DNA of 64,000 nucleotides from JABAAE01 sp036336715 (GTDB lineage Bacteria > Planctomycetota > Planctomycetia > Pirellulales > Pirellulaceae): contig JAYZFP010000058.1 of assembly GCA_036336715.1 (NCBI GenBank), positions 10,470-74,469 on the forward strand, written 5' to 3'. Below the pieces are notes generated by a model. It saw only the letters and a list, made by a program, of their open reading frames with translations, made no database searches and was not told where the DNA came from. The position numbers were made by a program, and so were the translations under genes. This document shows, one piece after another, positions 26,173-36,238 of the stretch; position 1 is the stretch's first letter; every line of letters begins with the position of its first letter.

Positions 26173-29100
26173 TTTTTTTCCAGCGCTTGTGTTTGATCCG
26201 GATGTTGTGTCAGGTGTTCGGAAACTTCGGTGATCCAGTATCGTTTCCTGTCGAACGGGTAAAGTGGCAGGCGTAACGGACGAAACGGCCCTGCCCCATT
26301 AATGGTTCCCACATTCAGCGGATAACCTTTTTCATACATTTCGGCAGCCATCTTTAAAAGATGAATCTTGAGGTCTTCACCAGAAGAGAGGCAATCCTGG
26401 AAATTGCCAAGCTGAGCCGTTCCTGGTGAGGCCGGGTTGGATGCAAACCGAAGGGTCATTGCCTCGTATGGATCCGGGGCATCCCCGGGGGCTTCCGGTT
26501 TTTCGCTCGAAGGCTGGCCTTTCAGTTCAGCTTCCAGCAGCTCCCTCCAGTAACTTCCGCCCGGGACACGGTGTACCGGGATCGGTTCGCCAGCAAGTGG
26601 GCAAGTCAGGTTGATTTCCGGTGGGTAAAAATTGAACTGATCGGCATATTTTTCAAAAAGATCAAGGGCATTCGTCTGTTCCTGGCAGGATTGCCAATAG
26701 GCGATCATGGATAGGGCATCCTCCCAGGAGACCACACCCGCAACGCAGCCGGCCGCGAATTGGCCGAATGACTGACCGGCCACTTGATCCGGCTCCAAAC
26801 CCCAGTCCTGCCAGAGAGCCGCCTGGGCGGCTTGTCCGATGAAATGTCGGGACGGGGCAGATACAGGTGAATTCTCCTGAAAAAGATCGGTAAGAGATTG
26901 TCCGTTCTGCTTCCGGTAGACGTTCTCCAGTTCTCCAATCCGCTGACTGGCAAGATCCGAAAGAGTCTTCAGTGAATTCAGTTTTTCCCCTGTCAGGAGG
27001 AAATCCCGTTCAAAAAGCCAATGCATCGACGAGGTGATCGAAGCTGCAGGCAGCGGTTCGTCAGAGGATGGACCCGTCTCCCGTGCCAAAGATTTCAAAC
27101 GGGCCTGGATCTGGTGCCTTGCCTGCTCGCTGTCCCGGAATACGATTCCGCAGCGGAGTGGATAATGACGGCGAGCCGTACCCGAAAAATGGGCGACGTC
27201 CTTGAGGCGACCGGTGTCCAGGGATCCAAGCATGCGGTGATAGCGATTCAGTAATTCAACCAGTGCGGGCCGTGACAAGGCGTTGACAAACAGAACCTGC
27301 GGACGGTCAGTCGCCCGGATTTCCTGACCGGTTTCGGATTTTTCCCCGAATTTGACCGGTTTCGATGGATCGCTACCCGGGGTGGAACCCTCTCCCGCGT
27401 TGGGATCCTTCAGAAGGACGTCTTTTGCCCCAGGGCGGTCTTTTGGTGAAGGCCCTTCCCAGCTGCTGAGTAACAGATGGGCGTTGGTCCCTGCGAGGCC
27501 GAGTGCCGTAACAGCTGCCAGGCGGCCGGGTTGGCCGAATTCCAGTGGCTCGGTGGGAACGGTGACGGGCATCCTCGACCACGGAATGTGACGGCTGGGT
27601 GCGTCGAAGTGATTCTGTGGAGGAATCGTCTTTCGGTGCAAGGCCATCACCGTTTTGATCAAACCCGAAACTCCCCCTGCCGCTTCGAGGTGGCCGATAT
27701 TCGCCTTGGCCGAGCCAACGATCAGTGGATTTTCCCGGGAGCGATTTTTCCCGTAAACCTTGATTGCCGCCGTCATTTCGATCGGGTCGCCATATTCGGT
27801 TCCGGTTCCATGGGCCTCAAGATAGTTGACATCCTGGGGAAGCACTCCAGCGTCAGCAACCGCGGATTCGATAACCCGGATCTGCGCCTTGCTGCTGGGC
27901 GTTGTCAGGCCGCCGGTGAATCCGTTGTGGGCGATCGCTCCACCGCGGATCACAGCCAGAATTTCGTCTCCGTCACGCTGGGCATCGGAAAGCCTTTTCA
28001 TGACCACGACCCCGCATCCTTCGCCACGACCAAAACCGTTGGCATCCGCGGAAAAACTCTTGCAGCGACCATCCGGGGCCAGTAAACCTGCTTTGGACAT
28101 CAAGAGAAAGTTGACCGGAGCAAGCATGGCATTCACGCCTCCTGCCAGGGCCAAATTACAGTGTCTTTCCTGCAGACTGCGGGCCGCCTGGATCACTGAA
28201 ACCAGGGAACTGCTGCTGGCCGTGTCGATGGCCACACTGGGACCTTCCAGTCCCAGCAGGTGGCTGATCCTCCCGACGCCAGCGCTGTGGGAGAGCCCGG
28301 CACCCTCGAAACACTCAATAACCTCCCGATCTTCTAGCGATGGGAGAAACGCGTAATCCTGTCCCATGATCCCCATGAAAACACCGACACTGGGGTCCGC
28401 GATAGGGCGGGTAGGAATTCCGGCATCTTCGAGGGCATGGTAACAGTTTTCCAGCAGCAGCCGATGCTGGGGGTCGATCCAACAGGCTTCAGCCGGCGGG
28501 ATTCCAAAAAAATTGGCATCGAAGCGGTCAATGTCTTCGATAAATCCGCCCTGCCGGGTATTCATGGTTCCCGGTTCGCCCGTTTCACTGAAAAAACGCT
28601 CGATGTCCCATCGGTCCGATGGGATTTCACCTACCGAATCGACCTTGTTGAGCAGGTTCTCCCAATATTGCTCGCTGTCGCTTGCCCCGGGAAACCGGCA
28701 ACTGAGCCCAACAATTGCAATTTCTTCCCGGCTCAACGGTGCGGGCGGGGCGGTTGCCGACGGGGTCGAGTCCGCCTTGCTTTCCGGATTGCCGCTTGGG
28801 GATTCCGCAACGATCAGGTTGACCAGGTATTCCGCGATCGAGTCGATGGTCGGATGGTCGAACAGCAGAGATGGACCAAGTTCAAATTGATCTCCAAAAG
28901 TGACCTGCAGGCTGGAGCCAAACTCGACGGCCATCAGCGAGTCGAGGCCCATTTCGATCAGGGGTCGGTCGGTTTCGGGCGGAGATTCACTGGCAAGCAC
29001 CTCCTGGAAAAGTTTCTGGACCGTGGTGCGTACCTGGTTCACCCTTTCGGCGGCCGGCATTTTTTTCAACCGGGCAACCAGTTGTGAATCCCCGCTTCGC

Positions 29101-32100
29101 CCCTTTGTCTTTTCTGTAACCAATTCGGACAACAGGCGGGGAGTTTTCCCATCGGCTCCCAGTTTCAGTTTGCGCCAATCCACGTCAATCACGATGGCAT
29201 GACTTTGCTGCTGATTCTCGAAAGCGTATTGCAGGGCCGCGTGTGCATCGTTGCTTTGCAATGCGACGATGCCCTGGACTTCCAAACGCCTTTTGACCCG
29301 CTCGTCATCAGCCATTCCTTCCGTCCAGGGACCCCAGTTGATCGACAGGGAGTTCAGGCCCTGTTGTGTGCGGAACTCGGCAAGTCCATCAAGAAAGGCG
29401 TTCGCCGTCGCGTAGTTGGACTGGCCAGGTGAGCCCAGCGTCGAGGCGACCGAAGAATAGAGGATGAAAAAATCGAGGTCCATCCGGAGGGTCTGCTGGT
29501 GGAGGTGCCAGGCAGCATGGGATTTCGGCACCAGCACCCGGGCGAATTTTTCGCGATTCTGGTTGTCGACCAGTCCATCTTCCAGGACACCGGCGGCATG
29601 CAGAATCCCTCCCAGCGGAAGGTATTCCCTGCCAAAACAGTTCACCAGGGACGCGACCTGTTCGGCCTGTCCCACATCCGCCTGGTGAATCACGATTCGG
29701 CACTCCTGTTCCCTGAGTGTCTCCAGGAAAGCTGCGGTGGTGGAGTCTTCCTTTCGCCGGGAGACCAGCACCACTTCGCCTGCGCCCTTTTCTGCAAGCC
29801 ATCTGGCTGCCTGACGTCCCAGTTTTCCCAGTCCCCCGGTAATCAGGTAACTGGCGTCCGGCCGAATGTTGGGGAAGGGAGTGGCCTCCGCCGCCCGTTC
29901 AAGCCGGGTAATCCGGGGGACATATTGTTCTTCGTCCCGGATGGCTATTTGGCCCTCTTCGGATTCGGTGAGCAGGATGTCGAGCAGGGGGGCCACCCGC
30001 CCGTCATGCCACTCCGAATCGACCAGTCGACACCGGTACTCCGGGCATTCGGCCGCGACGACCCTTCCCAGTCCCCAGTACTGTGTCTGGAAGGGATTGG
30101 TTGCCGCTTTGGAATCCTGCCTGACGGCATGGGCATTTTGGGTGACCAGTTGCAGTCCGGCCGGAAGTTGTCGCCGGCCCGTTTCCCGCCACCTTTGGAC
30201 GAAAGAAACCAGGGCTTCGCATTGAAGACTGGTCGTGGCAAAGTCCTGGACTTCGTCAGCCAGTAACCAGATCAGACCGTCAATCTCATCCGGATTCGCA
30301 AACCCGCGGAAATCGGCTTCCAGCTTTTTCCATGCCTGCGGTTGGGCCAGGTCGAGGGAAAGAAATGATTCCGGCAGCGGTCCGGCGTCCTCCTGCTGAA
30401 GTTGAACGCCCCGACAGCTGTGTCCCCGGTTTTCCAATTCCCGCAACAGTTCCTGTTGTCGGCTGCTGGAGGCTGCCGTTCCAACGATCAGCCATTTTTT
30501 CGATTTCAGCTGGGAGCCGGTGAGGCGGGATTTCCGCCAGCTCATCTGGTGAACAAAGTGCCCGGGCCCACTTCGGTTAATTCGCCGCAGTGTGGAACGT
30601 GGGATTCGTTGGACCTTTAATTCCTCGATTTGCACCAGCAAATCACCGCTTGCGGAATAAAGATCCAGGTTGGCAATTCGGGTGGGACCTTCGTTTTCGA
30701 TCCACCGGGCGTGCCCCCAGGCCTCTTCCTGCAGGGGCCCGAAACAGCGGATGGTTTTCAGGGCGACGGGAAGGAACATTTCGTCACCCTCACGGGACAA
30801 TCCCGCCGCAAGGGAATGAAAGGCGCCATCCAGCAGAGTGGGTGAAAGGTGGTAGCCCGCCCTGTCCACCGACTCGGTCAAATGGAAAAGCAACTCCCCT
30901 TCGCTCTGCCAGAGGGCCCTGACGGTCCGGAACTGTTCTCCGTATTCGAGGTCGATGGACTTGAGAAAGCTGTAGAATTCGTCGACGTCCAGGGGATCTG
31001 CCAGGCGGCTTTTCAGTTCTTCCAACTGGGCAGGGGGCCCTGGCTGTTCAGCAGCCTTTGCCTGATCTACAAGGAAATGGCGTGTCCATTGGCGGTCCTC
31101 CGGCTGACTGGAATAACTTTCGAGGCAAGCTGTTTCCCCGGTACCGTTACCGGGGACAGCCTCACGGACAACCGTTTGAACGGCGGTTCGTCCCTCCAGG
31201 TTCAGCGGCCTTTCAAAACGAATTCCGTTCAGCTCAACCGCCGGAAATTTTTCCAGGCAGGCAGCAACTGCCATTTCGACGAAGGCGGCGCCGGGCAGCA
31301 CAATCGAGTCCATGACCTCATGGTCGGAAAGCCAGGAAGGGCTGTCGCGGTCGACGAAATTCTCAAATCGAACCGTGTTTTCCTCACCGGCCAGGGGGAT
31401 GCGGCTGCCGAGCAAGGGGTGTGCTGTATGATGTTCGGAATGGTCGGCCCGTGGCTTGTCGGGCCCCCAGAACCTCCTGCGCTGGAAACGGTAGGTGGGG
31501 AGGCGGTCGGCGGAGGTAGTTTCATTGGGAGACCGGTTTGGCCAGTCAGGATCGACGCCGTGAACGTAATGGGCTGCCAGGACCCTCGACATCGATATCG
31601 TCTCCTCAACTTCCTGGTCGAGGCAGGGGATGAGTCGACTTTTGTCCATGGAACTGGCGAGCTGAGCCATCCGCGTCAATACGGGCCGCGGTCCGAGTTC
31701 CACAAACAGGTTGCCCCTGTCCTCCGTAACCGAGGTCAGGCTTTCGTGGTAGCGTACCGGTTGCCGAATGTGTTGGGCCCAGTATCCTCCATCAAAAAGG
31801 AACTCGGGCGACAGTGTTTTTCCACTGACGTTGCAGACCAGTGGTATTTCACAGGGGGTGAACCGGATGGATCGGGCAAACTCACCAAATTCGTCGAGAA
31901 TCGGTTCCATCAGATGGGAATGAAAAGCGTGGGAAGTCACCAGTTCACGCGTGCGGATTTTCTTTTCCAGGCACCGTTGGTGCAAAGTGTCGATTGCTTC
32001 GGACTGTCCGCTGACCACGATGTGCGAAACGTTGTAAGCACCGATTTCAGCTCGCTCGATTCCTTTCAAAAGGTCTTCGACCTGTTCACGCGAACTGAAA

Positions 32101-34175
32101 ATGGCAATCATTTTTCCTTCGCGGGGGAGCGAGGAAATCAGCCTCCCCCGTTCGGCGATCAGGTTCAGGCCGTCTTCCCAGGGCATTGCACCTGCGACGC
32201 AGGCTGCAGCAAACTGTCCCACGCTGTGCCCCAGAACCAGGTCGGGTGAAAGTCCCCAATGTTGCAGGAGTCCGGAGATACCCATTTGCAGGGCAAACAG
32301 GCCCGGCTGTGTCCAGGCGGTATCATTCAAACGATCCTCGTTTCCAAAGAGGACGTCGATCAGCGATTCTCCTCGCAGGTCGCGAATCCATTCATCGCAC
32401 TGGTCGATGGCCGAGCGAAAAACGGGCTCCAATTCATAAAGCTGTTTTCCCATGCCGACGTACTGGGAGCCCTGGCCGGTGAACTGCCAGACGGTTTTCA
32501 GCTTTTTGTCTCGAGAGGCCAGCAATGCGTCGTCGCCTGCCTGGGAGCGGGACAGTTGCCGAAACAGTTCATTGGCCTGTTGTGGATTCTTTGCCACAAT
32601 GGCCGCGCGATGGTCATGGTGTCTGCGTGAACGGTTCGAGGCTTGGGAGAGGCTGTCCCACGCCCGTGGGTCCGCTTCTGCAAAAGTCCGGGAATAGGCT
32701 TCGAGGTTGTCCTGCAGAGCTTCTTCATTCATTCCACTGACGGTAACCAGATGTGGCCAGCCGTTGCCATTCGGTTCGGCTGGGGAAGCCGGTTCGACCT
32801 GGGAACGGTAGGCCTCCAGGACCACGTGCGCATTGGTACCGCTCATGCCAAAGGCGCTCAGGCCGGCCAGTTTGCGTTCCGGGTCCGGCCAACGGGTGGC
32901 CTCGGTAAGAACCTGGATTGGGGCTGCTTCCCAGGGGATGTGGGGATTGGGATCTTCGAAGTTGGACTGTCCCGGTATCGTTGGATCCTGGAGTGCCAGC
33001 AATACCTTGACCAGCCCGGCCATCCCGGCCGCCGCTTCCAGGTGGCCGATCTGGGTTTTCACCGATCCGATCATCAGGGGACGATCCCCGGAACGGGACT
33101 CGCAATAGGCAGACATGGCAGCCTGAACCTCCAGCGGGTCTCCCAGCTCGGTTCCCGTTCCATGGGCCTCCAGGTAATCGACCTCGCTGGCATCCACGCC
33201 TGCCCGCTGAATCGCCTTTCGAATGACCTGCTGCTGGGCCTTTGGGTTGGGCGCTGTCAGGCCGCCACTGTAGCCGTTGTGGCCCACGGCCGATCCACGG
33301 ATCACTCCCAGGATCCTGTCGCCGGCAGCTTCGGCGTCGGCGAGCCTCCTGAGGGTAACCACCCCACAGCCTTCCCCTCGCAGGTATCCATCCGCAGCGG
33401 CGTCAAAAGCGCGGGAATGTCCGCTGGGAGAAAGGGCCTTGAGCTTGCAGGTCAGGATGTTGGTTGTGGGGGAGCAAATAACATTCACCCCGCCGACCAC
33501 TGCCTGATCGCAATCATGACGCTGCAGACTGGAAATCGCCAGGTGCAAAGCGACCAGCGATGACGAACATGCGGTGTCCACTGCCAGCGCGGGTCCGGTC
33601 AGCCCCAGGTAATAGGCCAGTCGACCGCTGAGGAAGCTGCCAGCCGCCCCGGTTGCGATGTAGGGATTCAGGTTGAGAAAAGAATCGCTGGCCTCGTTCT
33701 GGTAATCGTTATGCATCCAGCCGACAAAAACACCGGTGCTTTCCCCAATCTGTTCGGGCAACCATCCCGCTCGTTCCATCGCTTCCCAGGCGACTTCCAG
33801 CAGCAAGCGTTGCTGCGGGTCGACCCACACCGCTTCCCTGGGAGAGATGCCGAAGAACTCCGGGTCCATCTGGTCGATCGACTCGAGATAAACGCCTTTT
33901 TGGGTGTACATTTTTCCCGGTATTTCCGGGTTTTCATCGTAGAAAGCTTCCAGGTCCCATCGACTACCGGGAACATCGCTGACCAGGTTTTCCGGTGCCA
34001 GAAGCTGTTGCCAGTATTTCTCGGGAGTATCCGCACTACCGGGGAAACGGCAGGCCATGGAAACCACGGCAATCGGTTCGTAGCCCGATTGCTTCGCCTC
34101 AAGCTCTTTTTTGAGCTGGCGAATTTTCAGCAGGGCTTTTTTGTTGGCAGAAAGGTTTTCGAGGTTGGATGCCAT
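26169..34175 (-). CDS. Type I polyketide synthase: KS-AT-DH-KR-ACP-KS(Ser)-degenerate AT
   Basis: This protein has 2668 residues. A charged N-terminal helix (1-30) looks like a docking segment. KS1 is at 33-455, with Cys203 (DTACSSS), His338 and His378. AT1 is at about 560-860, with G649-H-S651-V-G and HAFHS (749-753), which predicts malonyl-CoA. DH is at about 918-1200, with His952 (H-x8-P, Gly of the usual motif replaced by Asp956) and Asp1116. KR spans about 1210-1680, with GGLGKLG at 1447-1453, Ser1575, Tyr1588, and a LED sequence near the LDD position that suggests B-type reduction. ACP is at about 1715-1790 with Ser1746. KS2 is at about 1817-2238 and reads DTASSSS, so Ser1987 replaces the Cys, although His2122 and His2162 remain. 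The last 400 residues are AT-like but lack GQGxQ and have GQSFG in place of GHSxG. There is no ER, final ACP or thioesterase. The likely product bound to ACP is an arylpentadienoyl chain. Confidence 0.93.
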   Translation of the reverse strand: MASNLENLSANKKALLKIRQLKKELEAKQSGYEPIAVVSMACRFPGSADTPEKYWQQLLAPENLVSDVPGSRWDLEAFYDENPEIPGKMYTQKGVYLESIDQMDPEFFGISPREAVWVDPQQRLLLEVAWEAMERAGWLPEQIGESTGVFVGWMHNDYQNEASDSFLNLNPYIATGAAGSFLSGRLAYYLGLTGPALAVDTACSSSLVALHLAISSLQRHDCDQAVVGGVNVICSPTTNILTCKLKALSPSGHSRAFDAAADGYLRGEGCGVVTLRRLADAEAAGDRILGVIRGSAVGHNGYSGGLTAPNPKAQQQVIRKAIQRAGVDASEVDYLEAHGTGTELGDPLEVQAAMSAYCESRSGDRPLMIGSVKTQIGHLEAAAGMAGLVKVLLALQDPTIPGQSNFEDPNPHIPWEAAPIQVLTEATRWPDPERKLAGLSAFGMSGTNAHVVLEAYRSQVEPASPAEPNGNGWPHLVTVSGMNEEALQDNLEAYSRTFAEADPRAWDSLSQASNRSRRHHDHRAAIVAKNPQQANELFRQLSRSQAGDDALLASRDKKLKTVWQFTGQGSQYVGMGKQLYELEPVFRSAIDQCDEWIRDLRGESLIDVLFGNEDRLNDTAWTQPGLFALQMGISGLLQHWGLSPDLVLGHSVGQFAAACVAGAMPWEDGLNLIAERGRLISSLPREGKMIAIFSSREQVEDLLKGIERAEIGAYNVSHIVVSGQSEAIDTLHQRCLEKKIRTRELVTSHAFHSHLMEPILDEFGEFARSIRFTPCEIPLVCNVSGKTLSPEFLFDGGYWAQHIRQPVRYHESLTSVTEDRGNLFVELGPRPVLTRMAQLASSMDKSRLIPCLDQEVEETISMSRVLAAHYVHGVDPDWPNRSPNETTSADRLPTYRFQRRRFWGPDKPRADHSEHHTAHPLLGSRIPLAGEENTVRFENFVDRDSPSWLSDHEVMDSIVLPGAAFVEMAVAACLEKFPAVELNGIRFERPLNLEGRTAVQTVVREAVPGNGTGETACLESYSSQPEDRQWTRHFLVDQAKAAEQPGPPAQLEELKSRLADPLDVDEFYSFLKSIDLEYGEQFRTVRALWQSEGELLFHLTESVDRAGYHLSPTLLDGAFHSLAAGLSREGDEMFLPVALKTIRCFGPLQEEAWGHARWIENEGPTRIANLDLYSASGDLLVQIEELKVQRIPRSTLRRINRSGPGHFVHQMSWRKSRLTGSQLKSKKWLIVGTAASSSRQQELLRELENRGHSCRGVQLQQEDAGPLPESFLSLDLAQPQAWKKLEADFRGFANPDEIDGLIWLLADEVQDFATTSLQCEALVSFVQRWRETGRRQLPAGLQLVTQNAHAVRQDSKAATNPFQTQYWGLGRVVAAECPEYRCRLVDSEWHDGRVAPLLDILLTESEEGQIAIRDEEQYVPRITRLERAAEATPFPNIRPDASYLITGGLGKLGRQAARWLAEKGAGEVVLVSRRKEDSTTAAFLETLREQECRIVIHQADVGQAEQVASLVNCFGREYLPLGGILHAAGVLEDGLVDNQNREKFARVLVPKSHAAWHLHQQTLRMDLDFFILYSSVASTLGSPGQSNYATANAFLDGLAEFRTQQGLNSLSINWGPWTEGMADDERVKRRLEVQGIVALQSNDAHAALQYAFENQQQSHAIVIDVDWRKLKLGADGKTPRLLSELVTEKTKGRSGDSQLVARLKKMPAAERVNQVRTTVQKLFQEVLASESPPETDRPLIEMGLDSLMAVEFGSSLQVTFGDQFELGPSLLFDHPTIDSIAEYLVNLIVAESPSGNPESKADSTPSATAPPAPLSREEIAIVGLSCRFPGASDSEQYWENLLNKVDSVGEIPSDRWDIERFFSETGEPGTMNTRQGGFIEDIDRFDANFFGIPPAEACWIDPQHRLLLENCYHALEDAGIPTRPIADPSVGVFMGIMGQDYAFLPSLEDREVIECFEGAGLSHSAGVGRISHLLGLEGPSVAIDTASSSSLVSVIQAARSLQERHCNLALAGGVNAMLAPVNFLLMSKAGLLAPDGRCKSFSADANGFGRGEGCGVVVMKRLSDAQRDGDEILAVIRGGAIAHNGFTGGLTTPSSKAQIRVIESAVADAGVLPQDVNYLEAHGTGTEYGDPIEMTAAIKVYGKNRSRENPLIVGSAKANIGHLEAAGGVSGLIKTVMALHRKTIPPQNHFDAPSRHIPWSRMPVTVPTEPLEFGQPGRLAAVTALGLAGTNAHLLLSSWEGPSPKDRPGAKDVLLKDPNAGEGSTPGSDPSKPVKFGEKSETGQEIRATDRPQVLFVNALSRPALVELLNRYHRMLGSLDTGRLKDVAHFSGTARRHYPLRCGIVFRDSEQARHQIQARLKSLARETGPSSDEPLPAASITSSMHWLFERDFLLTGEKLNSLKTLSDLASQRIGELENVYRKQNGQSLTDLFQENSPVSAPSRHFIGQAAQAALWQDWGLEPDQVAGQSFGQFAAGCVAGVVSWEDALSMIAYWQSCQEQTNALDLFEKYADQFNFYPPEINLTCPLAGEPIPVHRVPGGSYWRELLEAELKGQPSSEKPEAPGDAPDPYEAMTLRFASNPASPGTAQLGNFQDCLSSGEDLKIHLLKMAAEMYEKGYPLNVGTINGAGPFRPLRLPLYPFDRKRYWITEVSEHLTQHPDQTQALEKK

Positions 34176-34180
34176 GCTGT

Positions 34181-36238
34181 TTACTGTTCCAGTTCTTTCA
34201 GTAATTCGTCCAAAGCGTCGTCTTCTGACAGGTTTTCAATTTCTGCCAGCATGGATTCCCCTGCCGCAGAGGGAGTGGACCCGGAGACTGCCGGATCGGG
34301 AGCCATCTCCCTGGCAGTCGGTTTTCCATCCAACGAAACTTTTGTCTCCTCGCTCTGGTTTTCTTGTTCCAGACGTTCCAACAGGTAGTCCGCCAGGTCG
34401 GGAATGGTGGGATAGTCGAACAGGAGAGAGGCAGGTAGCGGTTCCTCGGACCGAAGAGCCATTTGCAATTCCGATCCCAGTTCGACGAGGGCCAGGGAAT
34501 CGAGTCCCATCTCCATGAATGTTTGCCGGACGTCGGTCAGTACATCTTCGCCGCTTACCTTGCGAGTCATTTGTTCCAGAAAGTTGACGGCATGTTTTCT
34601 TCGGCCCGAACGGTGAACCTTCTGCAGTTCTTCGCGGAGTGCCGGGCGATCGGGTTCGGGGGGAACCAAGCTTCCTGGGTTGCCGGGTGCTGCATCGGCT
34701 GTTTCCGCAAAGTTCTCTGAGTTGGTCAGGGTTTCCACGGATCCGGACAAAGGCGATTCCGGGGCGCCGAACTGTTTGCGCAGTTCGGTCTTGAGTACCT
34801 TCCCGGAAGGATTCCTCGGGATTTCCTCCACTGCCACGATCCGCCGGGGAATCTTGTAATCCGCCAGTTTCCCTTTCAGGTATTCGTCCAGCCTGGTCGG
34901 TAGAGAATCGCTGGAACTGGGCACAACAAAGGCGACCACCTGTTCCCCGAGGACTTTTTCGGGCACTCCTACCACCGCGACATCGTTGATGGATTCATGT
35001 TCCCGGGCCACCCGTTCCACTTCGGCTGGAAAGACCTTCAGCCCTCCAACGGTGATCATGTCCTTCACGCGGTCCACGATATGAAAGAATCCTTCTGCAT
35101 CCGTTTTGCCGATGTCGCCACTATGGAACCAGCCGTCACGAATGGCGGACGCGGTTTCCGCAGGCCGGTTCCAGTACCCGATCATCACGTTGGGGCCCCG
35201 GATGACAATCTCTCCGAGTTTTCCAGGCGGGCAGTCCTCGCCCGATTCGAGGTCGACCACTTTCATTTCGACTGCGTCAATGGGCGTCCCGATGGATCCG
35301 AGCCGGTAGCGGTCCCGATGGTTGTAACTGGTAAAAGGTGAGGTTTCCGTCAGGCCATATCCTTCATGAATGGGAAGGCCGATTTTCTCCAGCCATTCCT
35401 GGCTGACCTGAACCGGCAGCGGAGCGGCTGCCGAAAAACAGTAGGTGACCGAGGCAAGTTCCTGCCGGTTGGAGCTTTCCAGCAGCATCTGGAACATGAC
35501 GGGAACACCGTAGAGCTGGTTGACCTCATGATCCTGGATCAGCCGCCGGGTTTCATTCAGATCGAACCTTTCCTGGAGGATGATGGTCCCCCCCACGTTG
35601 AGCACGGAATTCAACAGGGCGTTCTGGCCAAAACAGTGAAACAGCGGAACGGCCAAGAGAACCCGGTCACCGGTTTTCATGCCGCAAAGATGATTGAATG
35701 CCGCAACATTGGATCGAACGTTGAGATGAGAGAGAGTGGCTCCCTTGGGAAAGCCGGTGGTTCCGGAGGTGTACAGGATCAGGGCGGCATCCTGGGGGTT
35801 TGCCGGAAACCAATCCTGAACCCGCCGCTCACCGTCAGGCATTTCGTTCAGTTCGTCGCCCTCTGTGGTGCCCTGCAGGCGGACTGTTTGCTGCTGGCCC
35901 TTTTGAGTGCTGGAACCGGCTGTTTCTCCGACCAGGATCTTGGCGCCGGAGTCCTCGAGGATGAAGGAGACTTCGTCCTCCACGAGTCGAGTGCTTAGCG
36001 AGACGGCAAGGGCGCCCCGTCGCAGCGCAGCATAGTACCAGATCACAAACCCGGGGCAGTTGGAGAACTGGATTGCCACCCGGTCTCCCGCCTCAACCCC
36101 GAGTTCCTGCAACCGAACAGCTGCCCGGGCGGAAAGACTGTCCAGCTCCGCATAAGAGTATTCCCGCGATCGGTAAACCAAAGCGGTTTGCCCGGGAAAG
36201 AGTTTGGCGGAGGCAGTCAGGCTTTCGCAGATATTCAC
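34181..36238 (-). CDS. Acyl-AMP ligase fused to an acyl carrier protein (PKS starter loading)
   Basis: This 685-residue protein starts with an ANL-superfamily adenylating domain (about 1-490). The P-loop YTSGTTGFPKG is at 156-166, GYGLTETS at 293-300, SGDIG near 373, and the C-terminal Lys480 in NPSGKVLK. An ACP follows (about 550-630) with the phosphopantetheine Ser581 in EMGLDSLALVEL. The final helix (ENLSEDDALDELLKELEQ) resembles a PKS C-terminal docking tail. Activation as acyl-AMP and transfer to the attached ACP would load a starter acid onto the PKS encoded five bases downstream. The preceding ammonia-lyase gene overlaps its start (ATGA), so cinnamate or coumarate is the best guess for the acid. 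The adenylation domain is of the acyl-CoA-ligase type and not the amino-acid NRPS type. Confidence 0.9.
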   Translation of the reverse strand: MNICESLTASAKLFPGQTALVYRSREYSYAELDSLSARAAVRLQELGVEAGDRVAIQFSNCPGFVIWYYAALRRGALAVSLSTRLVEDEVSFILEDSGAKILVGETAGSSTQKGQQQTVRLQGTTEGDELNEMPDGERRVQDWFPANPQDAALILYTSGTTGFPKGATLSHLNVRSNVAAFNHLCGMKTGDRVLLAVPLFHCFGQNALLNSVLNVGGTIILQERFDLNETRRLIQDHEVNQLYGVPVMFQMLLESSNRQELASVTYCFSAAAPLPVQVSQEWLEKIGLPIHEGYGLTETSPFTSYNHRDRYRLGSIGTPIDAVEMKVVDLESGEDCPPGKLGEIVIRGPNVMIGYWNRPAETASAIRDGWFHSGDIGKTDAEGFFHIVDRVKDMITVGGLKVFPAEVERVAREHESINDVAVVGVPEKVLGEQVVAFVVPSSSDSLPTRLDEYLKGKLADYKIPRRIVAVEEIPRNPSGKVLKTELRKQFGAPESPLSGSVETLTNSENFAETADAAPGNPGSLVPPEPDRPALREELQKVHRSGRRKHAVNFLEQMTRKVSGEDVLTDVRQTFMEMGLDSLALVELGSELQMALRSEEPLPASLLFDYPTIPDLADYLLERLEQENQSEETKVSLDGKPTAREMAPDPAVSGSTPSAAGESMLAEIENLSEDDALDELLKELEQ

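Noticed and set aside
30849..32249. Open frame of 466 codons on the plus strand inside the PKS gene
   Set aside because: It is antisense to the AT and DH domains, with no recognisable motif and no start signal.
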